NCBI GenBank assembly: GCA_015066815.1
Contig: SVNR01000002.1
Coordinates: 20,815-84,814, forward strand
Source of the DNA: Ruminococcus sp.
GTDB lineage: Bacteria; Bacillota; Clostridia; Oscillospirales; Ruminococcaceae
Reading direction: 5' to 3'
DNA length: 64,000 nucleotides
The notes under the pieces are model-generated. The model saw only the letters and a list, made by a program, of their open reading frames with translations. It was not told where the DNA came from and did no database searches. Below, piece by piece: positions 42,970 to 52,676 of this stretch. The stretch's first letter is position 1, and each line of letters begins with the position of its first letter. The translations under genes and the position numbers were made by a program.

Positions 42970-44424
42970 GTGTATTACCTGATGAATAAAAATAATCCGG
43001 TCGCAGTCTATGACAGGAAGCCGTCAACAGAGTTCTCAGATGATGTACTGTTTGTTGAAAAGGAGCGTCACGGCGCATTGCCAATCGGATTTGATGACAT
43101 CAACACATGGCTCGATACCCGGAAGTCCTCCAAGCACAATGCACATCTGCAAAAAATAATGCGACAGATGAGCTGTGATGATAATGAAGGATTTATACGG
43201 ACAACCCACGCTGCAACGATCAATGATACATTCTGGATGAAGTCCGACTGTGAGAGTCTGACATGGGAGCAGGTGTCACTGTATCGGAATCAGTTCACCG
43301 AAACGATCTCCCGACTGGCATTTGAGGGAGTCGGAATGTATGCCGCAGACTTCTCTTCCACCTCACCTGAACTTGCCTGCGAAGGCTCCTTCCGCAAATG
43401 CTTCCGTAAGGAAGAACAACGCGGCACATTCGGCTCGGATATTTTCATCTACAAGCGCGGCAATGAATACGGACCGGGTCTTGAGCCGTACTGTGAAATG
43501 CTGTCATCCGAAATAGCCGGAATAATCAGTCCCGATAACTATGTTCCGTACCGCACAGTTCTGCTGCATGATAAGCTTGCATCCAGATGTAACCTTTTCA
43601 CAAACGAACAATACGGCTATGCATCCTTTTCAAAACTTATGAAAGCAAAAAGCCTGCAGGATGTATTTGATTACTTTGAAAGCATCGGTGCATCACAGAC
43701 ATTCCGCGAAATGCTAGTGGTTGATTCAATTTGCTTTAATCAGGACAGACACGCAGGCAACTACGGAGTGCTGTTTAATAATGATACACTGGATATCATC
43801 GGCATGGCACCGGTATTTGATCTCAACCTGTCCATGCTGCCATATGTTTCAATGACAGACTTTGAAAACATCGGTGACAAGCTGTTTGAATATGCACCGG
43901 TCCTCGGCGACGACTTTACCCGAATCGGACAGATGGCAATGAACGATACACTTCGTGACCGCGTCAGGACACTCTGCGATTTTTCGTTCACATTCCAGGG
44001 CGATGATGTATTCACTCCGGAACGTGTCATAGCAATGGAGAAGATAATCCGAAAACAAGCTGCCGCGATACTTTCAAACGAAGTTCTGCACACTAAGGAT
44101 GTGTTCTTTTCACAGAACGCGATTAACAGTGAGCGTTTTAAGAATCAGGTTCAAGATGCATCCGAAAAACTACAGCGGTTTGCTGACAAAGTAGAAAAAT
44201 TGACTCTTGGCGATGATCTCTTTACAAGTGAATGCGTTTCTTCTGATACTGTACAGTTCATCGCAGAGATCAACGGCTACGAAATAGTATTTGACTTTCT
44301 GACAGGAAAAGTTATACTCAGTGACGACCGGCTCAATCCCATTACTGCTGAGATTTTACATAAGGCAAACAAGGCAGCAGGCATAGTCTGTGAACAGCTG
44401 ATGTCTGCATTCAGAAACCTATAA
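42970..44424 (+). CDS. HipA-like kinase-domain protein without a HipB partner
   Basis: 484 residues from GTG at 42970, seven bases after a perfect AAAGGAGG. The C-terminal half has the HipA kinase core: SICFNQDRHAGNYGVLF (catalytic Asp) followed by APVFDLNLSM (Mg-binding Asp). The N-terminal 150 residues do not look like a HipA N-domain, and there is no HipB-type DNA-binding gene next door. It is therefore closer to stand-alone HipA-domain proteins found in Firmicutes than to the hipBA toxin-antitoxin. Base use (CGG, GCA, CCG codons) looks different from neighbours, hinting at transfer; that impression is not measured. Confidence 0.75.
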   Translation: MYYLMNKNNPVAVYDRKPSTEFSDDVLFVEKERHGALPIGFDDINTWLDTRKSSKHNAHLQKIMRQMSCDDNEGFIRTTHAATINDTFWMKSDCESLTWEQVSLYRNQFTETISRLAFEGVGMYAADFSSTSPELACEGSFRKCFRKEEQRGTFGSDIFIYKRGNEYGPGLEPYCEMLSSEIAGIISPDNYVPYRTVLLHDKLASRCNLFTNEQYGYASFSKLMKAKSLQDVFDYFESIGASQTFREMLVVDSICFNQDRHAGNYGVLFNNDTLDIIGMAPVFDLNLSMLPYVSMTDFENIGDKLFEYAPVLGDDFTRIGQMAMNDTLRDRVRTLCDFSFTFQGDDVFTPERVIAMEKIIRKQAAAILSNEVLHTKDVFFSQNAINSERFKNQVQDASEKLQRFADKVEKLTLGDDLFTSECVSSDTVQFIAEINGYEIVFDFLTGKVILSDDRLNPITAEILHKANKAAGIVCEQLMSAFRNL

Positions 44425-44484
44425 CAGATTGAAAATTATATAGTTTTATATTTTTCGAAAATATTTTATAAAAGGATGATATAC

Positions 44485-45162
44485 ATGCGTATTCTTATAA
44501 TAGAAGACGAGGTCGCACTTGCTGACGCGCTTGAACAGATAATGCAGAAAAACAAATATCTCACTGACGTATGTCATGACGGAATATCAGGCCTTGACTG
44601 TGCAATGTCAGGGATATATGACGTTATTATTCTTGATATAATGCTCCCGAAAATGAACGGCTTTGAAGTTCTCAGGTCACTGCGAATCGGAAAAATATCA
44701 ACACCCGTTCTTCTTCTGACTGCCAAGGACGAAATCGCCGATAAGGTAAACGGTCTGGATATAGGAGCCGACGACTATATGACAAAGCCCTTCAATACTG
44801 AGGAGCTTCTTGCACGCATACGTTCACTCGGCAGGAGAAGCACAGGGACCATATGTGAAAACGTGCTTTCATTCAGTGATATCGTGCTGAATCTGTCCAC
44901 TTATGAGCTGTCGTGCAAAAACGCCTCCCTCAAGCTCGGTCTGAAGGAGTTCTGCATACTGGAGTTTTTCATCCGGAACGGAACAGCAGTTATAAGCAAG
45001 GAACAGCTTATCGAAAAAATATGGGGCTACGACTCAAGCGCCGAGTATAACAATGTAGAGGTTTATATATCCTTTATAAGAAAAAAGCTTATTCATCTCA
45101 ACTCCGATGTCACTGTAAAGACTGTACGAGGCGTGGGATACTGCCTTAGCTCCGGAAAGTGA
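44485..45162 (+). CDS. OmpR-family response regulator (second system)
   Basis: 225 residues from the ATG at 44485, eight bases after AAAGGA. Receiver: E7-D8, phospho-acceptor D51 (ILDIMLPK), T in LLTAKDE, K in MTKPFN. Winged helix: LKEFCILEFFI, NVEVYISFIRKK, TVRGVGYCL. The kinase gene begins nine bases after its stop, so they form one operon. The target genes are not evident. Confidence 0.93.
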   Translation: MRILIIEDEVALADALEQIMQKNKYLTDVCHDGISGLDCAMSGIYDVIILDIMLPKMNGFEVLRSLRIGKISTPVLLLTAKDEIADKVNGLDIGADDYMTKPFNTEELLARIRSLGRRSTGTICENVLSFSDIVLNLSTYELSCKNASLKLGLKEFCILEFFIRNGTAVISKEQLIEKIWGYDSSAEYNNVEVYISFIRKKLIHLNSDVTVKTVRGVGYCLSSGK

Positions 45163-45171
45163 TAACAGGCT

Positions 45172-46614
45172 ATGATAAAAAAACTGAAAATCCGTTTTGT
45201 CCTCGTAAACATGCTGATACTTACTTTTGTACTTCTTGCTACTCTCGGCTCTATATATATTATGATGTATAACTCGGAAGTACATGTATCTGAAGAAATA
45301 ATGGACACACTCATAGAAAATCACCAAAAAGCTGTTTATACAAAAAAAACACCGCCTCATCGTGATGAAAATCCGTTTGACAGAAACATCGAAGCAGTTC
45401 AGAATCTTCCCGGAAACACGGTTAAAAAAGATATCCCATACTACAGAACCGCAAATGCCGCAAATCTGATATCGGCTGCATCAGAACCGGCTTTTCCGGA
45501 TATGCCCCAAAAACCTCCTCCGCCAAAGGACCCCGAAAATCCACCGCGATATGACGGTAATCTCATACGTTCCCATATACTTGCCGAATTCGGAAGCAAT
45601 AACGAGCTGCTGGACATATCATACCAGTATTTTTTTCAGTATAACACCGGTATTGAAAATCAAAGTGAATACGACCTTAAAGTCAGAAGTACAATAGCAG
45701 ATATAGCTGCCGGCAAACTCACCTCAGGAAAATGCACCATAGAAAACGTTTCGTACAGATACAAAATAAGCAGTGAATACGAAAACAGCAGAATACTTAT
45801 CCTTCTTGACCGCTCCATAGAGATCTCTACACTCCACCGACTTATGATAAGCTTTATTTTTATAGGCTGTACAGGACTCATCGGCGTTTTCTTCCTTAGT
45901 ATATTCCTTGCCAACTGGGCAATAAAGCCTATCGAGGTTGCATGGAACAGACAGAAGCAGTTTATCGCCGACGCTTCCCATGAGCTGAAAACACCGCTCA
46001 CAGTAATTGCTACAAACACCGATGTTGTGCTGTCAACTCCGAACGACTATATAAAAGATCAGGAACGATGGCTAAGATATATAAAATCCGAAACCGCAAG
46101 AATGTCAAAGCTTGTAAGCGAGCTTCTCTATATAGCCAAATCCGATGCAAACGAAATAAAAATGGAAATGTCAGAGTTTGATATTTCAAACACTGTTTCT
46201 GCTATATGCCTTATTTTTGAGCCTCTTGCTTTTGAAGAAAACCGTGAGCTTGTTGCCGACCTTTCTCCCCGTCTTAAGCTGTATGGTGATGAAGACAGAA
46301 TAAAACAGCTTGTAACCATACTCATAGACAACGCAATAAAATATTCTATCGTTGATTCACAAATATCCGTCTCGCTTTTCAGAAACAACCAGGGCAGAAT
46401 AAAGTTCTGTATATCAAACAAGTGCGAAGAGCTCTCTCAGGAGAACATATCAAAGCTTTTTGACAGATTTTACAGGGTTGACTCCTCAAGAAACAGCGGA
46501 ACAGGAGGAAACGGCCTCGGACTCAACATAGCCCAGACGATTGCCGAGGCGCATAACGGAACGATAACAGTAAACTACAACTACGGTATGATATCATTTA
46601 CCGTGACTCTCTGA
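45172..46614 (+). CDS. Sensor histidine kinase (second system)
   Basis: 480 residues. Helix 1 (about 8-30), an extracytoplasmic region of about 190 residues with a Pro-rich stretch (MPQKPPPPKDPENPP), helix 2 (about 222-243), HisKA with H270 in DASHELKTPL, HATPase_c with LIDNAIKYS and GGNGLGLNIA. There is no obvious HAMP. The layout resembles CroS/BaeS-like kinases that sense envelope conditions, but the ligand is unknown. A terminator follows at 46623. Confidence 0.92.
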   Translation: MIKKLKIRFVLVNMLILTFVLLATLGSIYIMMYNSEVHVSEEIMDTLIENHQKAVYTKKTPPHRDENPFDRNIEAVQNLPGNTVKKDIPYYRTANAANLISAASEPAFPDMPQKPPPPKDPENPPRYDGNLIRSHILAEFGSNNELLDISYQYFFQYNTGIENQSEYDLKVRSTIADIAAGKLTSGKCTIENVSYRYKISSEYENSRILILLDRSIEISTLHRLMISFIFIGCTGLIGVFFLSIFLANWAIKPIEVAWNRQKQFIADASHELKTPLTVIATNTDVVLSTPNDYIKDQERWLRYIKSETARMSKLVSELLYIAKSDANEIKMEMSEFDISNTVSAICLIFEPLAFEENRELVADLSPRLKLYGDEDRIKQLVTILIDNAIKYSIVDSQISVSLFRNNQGRIKFCISNKCEELSQENISKLFDRFYRVDSSRNSGTGGNGLGLNIAQTIAEAHNGTITVNYNYGMISFTVTL

Positions 46615-46622
46615 TAAAACGC

Positions 46623-46658
46623 AAAAGGTGTGAACCGGACAAACGGTCACACCTTTTT
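46623..46658. terminator. Terminator between the second kinase gene and pheT
   Basis: AAAAGGTGTGA pairs with TCACACCTTTTT; it serves two convergent genes. Confidence 0.8.
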
Positions 46659-46680
46659 GTTTTATACATGTTGTTTGCTA

Positions 46681-49041
46681 TCAGCCCTTGAGAGCTATTC
46701 CCTGTTCCTTTAGGATAGCGATAATCTTATCAGCTACCTCCATAACCTCTTCCTTTGTAAGAGTTCTTTCGGGATGAACAAAGCCAAGACGTACAGTTAT
46801 TGACTTGCCCTGATCGTCGCTGTATGTTCCGACAACGCTTACGTTTCTGATAAGCTCTGAGCCTGCTGCTTCTATAGCTTCCTTTACAGGAGCATACTTA
46901 TCGCTTACGAAGGTCAGGTCTACATCTATCGAAGGGAACTTTGAGGTTTCGATATATTTTATACCTGCGTTTGATGTATTTACGATTGCTTCTATATCAA
47001 GCTCAGCAAAAACAACGTTTGCTTTTTTGTCGATCTTTCTGAGTACTGTCGGATAAACAAGTCCTGTCTTTCCGAGTTCTTTTCCGTCGCAGAGTACAGC
47101 GTTGTAGTTCTTAGGATGAACATAATCATGATCAGCCTCTATGCCTCTGTATGAAAGCGGCTTGTGTCTGATATCGTCAATAACTACTGAGAGCATATCA
47201 GTAAGTCTGAAGTAAAGCTCCTCTGCACTGAGAATTTTTGAGAAAAGAGTTATTCCGAGCATCTTCTTTTCCTTACAGAGACCGTTTTCATCAAGACCGT
47301 CAACCACTCTTCCTATCTCAAAGATACCGAAGTCTGAAGCAAATGAAACGTTTGATCTTACCTGACAGAGCTGTGTAGGTACAAGCGAACGGCGTATAGT
47401 TTCGATATTAGGGTTAGCCGCTCCTCTGAGCTTTACGTTCTCTTCAACAGCTATGCCGAGCTTTTTGTATTCGTCAGCATACGCCCATATATATGAGTGT
47501 ACCTCGTGAAGTGAAAAACGCTTTACAAGTATATCCTTGATCTGCTCTTCAACGTTCTTTTCTTCAAACACACGAACAGGATAGAGCGGTGCAGAAGCAG
47601 TGTTCACTTCAAAGTTGTCATAGCCGTATATTCTTGTTATCTCTTCTATTATATCAGCTTTTATTGTAACGTCCTTTGTAGCTCTCCATGACGGAACATC
47701 AACAGTAAATCTGTCGTTTTCAAGCTTTACTGCAAAACCGAGTGAAGTAAGAGTCTTTACAATAGTATCGTTGGATATCTCAATTCCTGTATATCTGTCA
47801 ACAAAGTTCTTATCGAAGTCAAGTGTTACCTTGTCAAAACGCTCTGCATACTCATCTGTAAGAGCAGAAGTAACCTTTATTCCGCTGTCGTATTCAGAAA
47901 GAAGCTTTACAAAACGTGCAGCTGCAACAGTTGTCATTTCGGGGTCAAGACTCTTTTCATAACGCATCGAAGCGTCAGTTCTGTGGGAAAGACGTGATGA
48001 TGATTTTCTTATTGATACAGCGTCAAAGTTAGCAGACTCAAGTGTGAGAGATGTTGTGTCATCAACTATCTCCGAATCAAGACCGCCCATGATACCTGCG
48101 ATAGCTACAGGTGTATCACCGTTGCATATCATAAGTGTGTTTTCGTCAATATGTCTTGAAACACCGTCAAGCGTACTGAATTCAAAAGGCTTATCAAAAC
48201 GCTTTACTCGTATTTTTTCAACCTTACGTGAGTCAAAGGCATGCATAGGCTGACCCATTTCAAGCATGAGATAGTTTGTAAGATCGGCAAGATAGTTTAT
48301 TGCTCTCATACCACAGTAGAAAAGACGTATACGCATATTTACCGGACTTACTTTTCTTGTGATGTTTTCGAACCTTATTCCTGAATAACGCTTACAGAGG
48401 CTGTCCTCTATCTTTATGTCTATCTTCGGAAGATTGTCATATACTGAAAGATCTGATACCTCAGGCTGCTTTAACGGTCTGTCCGCAAGAGTTGCTATTT
48501 CACGTGCTATACCGTAATGTCCCCAGAGGTCAGGACGGTTTGTAAGTGACTTGTTATCTACTTCAAAGATTATGTCGTCTATTTCGTAAACACTCTTGAT
48601 ATCTGTTCCGACAGGAATATCATCTGTTATATCCATGATTCCTGCGTTCTCATCACTTATGCCGAGCTCCTTCTCTGAACAGCACATACCATGAGATGTA
48701 AAGCCTGCAAGTGCTCTCGGTGCTATAGTTATATCACCTATCTGTGCGCCGAGTTTAGCAAAAGCAGTCTTCATTCCTACACGTACATTAGGTGCGCCGC
48801 ATACTACGTCAACAAGCTCATCATCTCCTGCATCCACCTTGAGAAGATGAAGCTTCTTTGATTCGGGATGATCCTCGACTGATTTTATCTCGGCAACCAC
48901 AACACCGCTTATATCGCTTCCCTTATAGAAAATCTCGTTCTCAACCTCTGCTGTGGAAAGCGAAAACTTGTGGATAAGTTCGTCTGTATTTATACCCTCA
49001 AGATCAACAAAATCCTTGATCCAGTTAATTGAAATAAGCAT
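46681..49041 (-). CDS. pheT: Phenylalanyl-tRNA synthetase beta subunit
   Basis: 786 residues, the usual length. EMAPII-like tRNA-binding domain (about 38-150; VVAEIKSVEDHPESKKLHLL), B3/B4 editing domain (about 210-390; MGQPMHAFDS, GIMGGLDSE), B5 domain (about 400-475), catalytic-like core (about 480-680; RRSLVPTQL, FEIGRV) and C-terminal anticodon-binding FDX-ACB domain (about 695-786; SKFPSIDVDLTFV). It forms the alpha2-beta2 enzyme with PheS. It starts 16 bases after pheS. Confidence 0.96.
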   Translation of the reverse strand: MLISINWIKDFVDLEGINTDELIHKFSLSTAEVENEIFYKGSDISGVVVAEIKSVEDHPESKKLHLLKVDAGDDELVDVVCGAPNVRVGMKTAFAKLGAQIGDITIAPRALAGFTSHGMCCSEKELGISDENAGIMDITDDIPVGTDIKSVYEIDDIIFEVDNKSLTNRPDLWGHYGIAREIATLADRPLKQPEVSDLSVYDNLPKIDIKIEDSLCKRYSGIRFENITRKVSPVNMRIRLFYCGMRAINYLADLTNYLMLEMGQPMHAFDSRKVEKIRVKRFDKPFEFSTLDGVSRHIDENTLMICNGDTPVAIAGIMGGLDSEIVDDTTSLTLESANFDAVSIRKSSSRLSHRTDASMRYEKSLDPEMTTVAAARFVKLLSEYDSGIKVTSALTDEYAERFDKVTLDFDKNFVDRYTGIEISNDTIVKTLTSLGFAVKLENDRFTVDVPSWRATKDVTIKADIIEEITRIYGYDNFEVNTASAPLYPVRVFEEKNVEEQIKDILVKRFSLHEVHSYIWAYADEYKKLGIAVEENVKLRGAANPNIETIRRSLVPTQLCQVRSNVSFASDFGIFEIGRVVDGLDENGLCKEKKMLGITLFSKILSAEELYFRLTDMLSVVIDDIRHKPLSYRGIEADHDYVHPKNYNAVLCDGKELGKTGLVYPTVLRKIDKKANVVFAELDIEAIVNTSNAGIKYIETSKFPSIDVDLTFVSDKYAPVKEAIEAAGSELIRNVSVVGTYSDDQGKSITVRLGFVHPERTLTKEEVMEVADKIIAILKEQGIALKG

Positions 49042-49057
49042 TATTGATTAAACCTCC

Positions 49058-50110
49058 TTATTTATCATCAGTGAACTGCGAAAGGTTTGTAAGGCTTGCC
49101 GCATTAAGATCACGTATATCCTTAACTCCGTACTTCATCATAGCAAGTCTTGTAAGACCGAGTCCGAAAGCAAAGCCTGTATACTCATCAGGATCTATAC
49201 CGCCTTCAGAAAGCACGTTCGGATGAATCATACCACACGGGCAAAGTTCAAGCCAGCCGCTGTGCTTACATGAAGGACAACCATCTCCTCCGCAGATAAG
49301 GCAGCTTATATCAAGCTCGAAGCCGGGTTCAACGAACGGGAAGAAGCCGGGACGGAGTCTTACCTTTATATCCTGTTCAAAAACTTCTGAAAGCATGGTC
49401 TTCATGAAGAAAATAAGGTTTGAGATAGATATATTCTTGTCTACCATTACACCTTCCATCTGGAAAAATGTATTTTCGTGGCAGGCATCTGTTGATTCAT
49501 TTCTGAAGCATCTTCCAGGGAAGATAGCTCTTATCGGCTTGCCTTCGTTTATGAGAGCATCCTTGTATTTTTTATAGATGGCATTCTGAGCTGCCGATGT
49601 CTGCGACTTCAGAAGCTGACCGTTTTCGAGGTAATATGTATCCTGCATATCTCTTGCCGGATGAAACGCCGGAATGTTCAGCGATTCGAAGCACTCATAG
49701 TCTGTTACAACCTCACTGTAGTCCTCTACAGTAAAGCCCATGGAACGGAATATCTTTTCACACTTTCTCTGAACAAGGGTTATAGGATGATATGAGCCTC
49801 GTGCGAGCTGCGGCGGAATAGCCACGTCAAAGTCAGGCATGGAGTTTATCTCCTGCTCCATTTCGAGCCTTGCAAGCTCTGACTGCTTTTCGTTTATTTT
49901 TTCAGTACAGATACCCTTGAAGCTGTTTACTTCCTGTCCGAAGGATTTTTTTTCTTCATGAGAAAGCTTTCCCATCTGTTTCATAAGTCCGGTAACAAAA
50001 CCGTTTTTACCTAAAAAAGAAATACGAATCTCTTCAAGATCTGCTGCCGATGATACTGCAGCAAGCTTCTTTTCAAATTCCTGCTGTAACTGAACAATCT
50101 GTTCGTTCAT
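49058..50110 (-). CDS. pheS: Phenylalanyl-tRNA synthetase alpha subunit
   Basis: 350 residues. N-terminal coiled-coil (about 1-85) and class II catalytic core with motif 2 (GRCFRNESTDACHENTF) and motif 3 (GFAFGLGLTRLAMMKYG). A Cys-rich insertion (CLICGGDGCPSCKHSGW, CPCGMIHPNV) is common in this family. ATG at 50110 follows AAGGAGG, just after a T-box terminator, so translation and transcription both depend on the T-box decision. Confidence 0.96.
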   Translation of the reverse strand: MNEQIVQLQQEFEKKLAAVSSAADLEEIRISFLGKNGFVTGLMKQMGKLSHEEKKSFGQEVNSFKGICTEKINEKQSELARLEMEQEINSMPDFDVAIPPQLARGSYHPITLVQRKCEKIFRSMGFTVEDYSEVVTDYECFESLNIPAFHPARDMQDTYYLENGQLLKSQTSAAQNAIYKKYKDALINEGKPIRAIFPGRCFRNESTDACHENTFFQMEGVMVDKNISISNLIFFMKTMLSEVFEQDIKVRLRPGFFPFVEPGFELDISCLICGGDGCPSCKHSGWLELCPCGMIHPNVLSEGGIDPDEYTGFAFGLGLTRLAMMKYGVKDIRDLNAASLTNLSQFTDDK

Positions 50111-50126
50111 TTTTTTACCTCCTTAA

Positions 50127-50462
50127 AAATAAAAAAACCGCCTCTATGTAAAAACAATGAGGCGGAATTATGATTTCCGTGGTACCACTCAAAATTGCAG
50201 CCATAAAAAGCTGCCACTCTGCGCTGTAAAACAGCCATGTCTTAATGCGACATCACATCCTGCTTTTCACAGGAAGCTCCCGGGGCGAAATTCGAAGCAA
50301 TATCAAAACACAGACTCACACCGGCCGTCTGCTCTCTGAATGTTTTTATCGTAATACTGCCTTTACTGTACGTAAAACGTAACCCGATCATAGCTTTTTT
50401 CTGAATATATAGCGAAAAACTTTTTTTCGTTTAATATTTTCTGATAACCAGAACATCAAACA
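50127..50462 (-). promoter_or_regulatory. T-box leader of pheST
   Basis: On the minus strand the T-box GAGTGGTACCACGGAA lies at about 50173-50190. The terminator pair CCGCCTC/GAGGCGG plus T tract is at 50130-50166. Stem I features AGAGAG and GGCCGGTGTGA precede a loop containing UUC, the Phe codon, before the GGGAGC stretch. Uncharged tRNA-Phe should stabilise the antiterminator and allow transcription. Confidence 0.9.
50405..50437 (-). repeat. Repeat hairpin A inside the T-box leader
   Basis: ATATAGCGAAAAAC pairs with TTTTTTTCGTTTAATAT. It sits between transcription start and stem I and is not part of the T-box fold. Confidence 0.55.
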
Positions 50463-50468
50463 CAAATG

Positions 50469-50497
50469 ATTATATCATAACAGTTTTCAAAAGTCAA
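50469..50497 (-). promoter_or_regulatory. Promoter of the T-box/pheST unit
   Basis: On the minus strand TTGACT (50492-50497) and TATAAT (50469-50474) are 17 bases apart. Confidence 0.8.
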
Positions 50498-50518
50498 CTG
50501 TCTGCATCACAGAATTTA

Positions 50519-50555
50519 TTATAGTAAACTCAGAAATATTTTTACATTCACTACA
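50519..50555. repeat. Repeat hairpin A, degenerate
   Basis: TATAGTAAACTC...TTACATTCACTACA lies between the lipoprotein stop codon and the pheST promoter. Confidence 0.5.
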
Positions 50556-50570
50556 ATACCGGACCTGAGG

Positions 50571-52478
50571 TTACTGTTTCTCGTTTATGATTATGACTGA
50601 TGATTCACCTGTTTCGCTGTCATATGTACTGAAGGCGTACCTCCGGTCGTTTACAACGCACATATCCATGACACCGGAATCAAACGGAATATTATTCATA
50701 TCAAAGAGCTTTGTTCCTGCGTTCGCCGTTAAGTCATATCCATATAAGGAATCACTTGTTCTGTAATAAAAATCATACTCTCCGTTACCGGAAACGATAT
50801 CAGCATTTTCTTCAAGCTCAAGCTCCCTGTTTGTATCAAAAAGCTTGTTTTCATAGTCTATCGCTGCGCTTTTCACGTTGTTTGAGGAATCCGTATAGAG
50901 AACATAATCGTCCCCGTCGGTTATTATCAGATCAGTTATGAACATCTCTTTTTTATCGGCAGCAAGCTTGTGAAGAACCTTGCCGCTGTCATCAGTAACA
51001 TAAAGAACAGTTGATACTCCATCCTCTTCAAAAATCTGAAAACACATATACAGATTTCCCTCACTGTCAGAGCACAGATTCTGTATACTTGCGTCTCCGT
51101 ATTCGTCTATCTCGCTTATTGAAAAAACCTTTTCACTGCCCAGATCAGTGTCTGCCGTATGGAACAGATATGCTGCATTATATCCGCTTATGGTTGATTT
51201 TCCGCTTCCGGGATCGTACGTTTCAGAGTAGCATATTCTTCCTCCGGGAAGACTGCAGAACTTTGAAGCATATCCTTTTTTTGCAGGAAGCTCTGATCTT
51301 GAAACATATCTTCCCTCGTTTGTAAGAGCAGTAAATACTCTGCCTGTTTCAACACTTGATACTGTATACAGGGCTACGCTGCTTTCGTGTGATGAGATAC
51401 TGCTTGCCTCTCTGAAAGCAATATCAACATCCTCACCAAACTTCAGAAGCGTCTGAGACTCTTCTGTTTCAAAGGAATATCCGATAAGTCCTGATGAGCT
51501 GATATATGTAAGGTCATATCCGGAAACCTTTGCCGCACCCAGAATACGTGAATTTCTCGGAGTTATAACCTCGTAAAGATTTTCCTTTTCTCCGGTTTCT
51601 ATGTTTATCTCTCTTATGACATACTCAGAATAATCCTTTGTCATACAGACAAATATATTTCCGTTATCACCCTCGTATGCACCTGCAAAGCTGCCGTACT
51701 CCGTATCAAAATCATCATAAATATAGATCACGTTTCCGCTGCTGTCAAGCTTATAAAATCTCGGTATCATCGTATAGTCCATGCCATACTCAACCGAAAA
51801 GACAAAAGCAGAACCATCTGAAGAAGAAAAAACATCAAAAACCACTTCTGATTCTTCAGCAACAAAAATACTGCTTAAGTTTATTTCGTCTTTTTGTTCA
51901 AGAGTCCGGGAATCATACTTCATCATATAGGAAACGATCCCATCGCCGAACTGCGTCCTGAGCGCTGTGATTCCGCCTTTGCCGTCAGTTCTGATACACG
52001 AAAGCTCAGAATCATTGCTTATCTGCTTATCTGCAATCATTTTCTTCTCTGATATATCATATGTACAGAGCTTAAGAACGTCGTTATTATCCTTGTATAT
52101 AACATAGAGCACGCCGTCATCAAGACATATTGACTGCACATACATATAATCTATTCCGCTAAGGTCAATGTCCTTTGCCTCACCGGTAGAAACATCAGCT
52201 ACCTGAGCGTATTCCTTATCTACAACTCCGCCGGGAAGCTCATAAACATATATGCTTTCTTCATCACAGCATATAGTATCTATATTCTGAAAGCTTACCG
52301 TCTGTCCCGGGTTTACTATATCATATGTTTTGTTTTCAGCAGCACTGCTGTCTGTATTGCCGGCCGGAACCTCTGACACGGAGCTTCCGGTATCCGTATC
52401 ACATCCCGAAAACGACATCATAAACAAAGCTGCTGATAAAAAGGAAGTTGTTTTTTTTATGAGTAGTTTTCTCTTCAT
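50571..52478 (-). CDS. Propeller-like lipoprotein
   Basis: 635 residues from ATG at 52478, eight bases after AAAGGAG. A lipoprotein signal ends at SFSGC (Cys about 26). The mature part is a long series of beta-blade-like repeats (YDISEKK, YDSRTL, NIETGEKENLYEV), with no solute-binding domain. It is a paralogue of the N-terminal 650 residues of the next gene upstream, as shown by shared patterns (DSSNNVKSAAIDYENK versus SSAEENQTAAKLDCEK; GNGEYDFYYRT versus GDGRYDIYYMT). It has its own promoter. It may serve as an accessory sensor or binding subunit of the neighbouring system; this is inference. Confidence 0.75.
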   Translation of the reverse strand: MKRKLLIKKTTSFLSAALFMMSFSGCDTDTGSSVSEVPAGNTDSSAAENKTYDIVNPGQTVSFQNIDTICCDEESIYVYELPGGVVDKEYAQVADVSTGEAKDIDLSGIDYMYVQSICLDDGVLYVIYKDNNDVLKLCTYDISEKKMIADKQISNDSELSCIRTDGKGGITALRTQFGDGIVSYMMKYDSRTLEQKDEINLSSIFVAEESEVVFDVFSSSDGSAFVFSVEYGMDYTMIPRFYKLDSSGNVIYIYDDFDTEYGSFAGAYEGDNGNIFVCMTKDYSEYVIREINIETGEKENLYEVITPRNSRILGAAKVSGYDLTYISSSGLIGYSFETEESQTLLKFGEDVDIAFREASSISSHESSVALYTVSSVETGRVFTALTNEGRYVSRSELPAKKGYASKFCSLPGGRICYSETYDPGSGKSTISGYNAAYLFHTADTDLGSEKVFSISEIDEYGDASIQNLCSDSEGNLYMCFQIFEEDGVSTVLYVTDDSGKVLHKLAADKKEMFITDLIITDGDDYVLYTDSSNNVKSAAIDYENKLFDTNRELELEENADIVSGNGEYDFYYRTSDSLYGYDLTANAGTKLFDMNNIPFDSGVMDMCVVNDRRYAFSTYDSETGESSVIIINEKQ

Positions 52479-52546
52479 ATTGTGTTCTCCTTTTCGTTTT
52501 CCGATGCTTATGAACGGTTTCATCACAAACATATTTTCAAAAATTC

Positions 52547-52579
52547 AAGTGAACGAGAAAATATTTTTTTCGTTCACTA
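52547..52579. repeat. Repeat hairpin A only
   Basis: AAGTGAACGAGAAAATA pairs with TTTTTTTCGTTCACTAT. Confidence 0.7.
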
Positions 52580-52580
52580 T

Positions 52581-52609
52581 ATTATATCATAGTAAAAAAA
52601 ATTTCTCAA
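52581..52609 (-). promoter_or_regulatory. Promoter of the propeller lipoprotein gene
   Basis: On the minus strand TTGAGA (52604-52609) and TATAAT (52581-52586) are 17 bases apart. The repeat hairpin follows as leader. Confidence 0.65.
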
Positions 52610-52621
52610 TATATAAAGTGT

Positions 52622-52667
52622 AAAAAATACACCTTTCTGCCTTTAAAACAGAAAGATGTATTTTTTA
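52622..52667 (-). terminator. Terminator after the propeller-SBP gene
   Basis: AAAAAATACATCTTTCTG pairs with CAGAAAGGTGTATTTTTT just beyond the stop of the minus-strand gene. Confidence 0.8.
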
Positions 52668-52676
52668 TGATTATAA

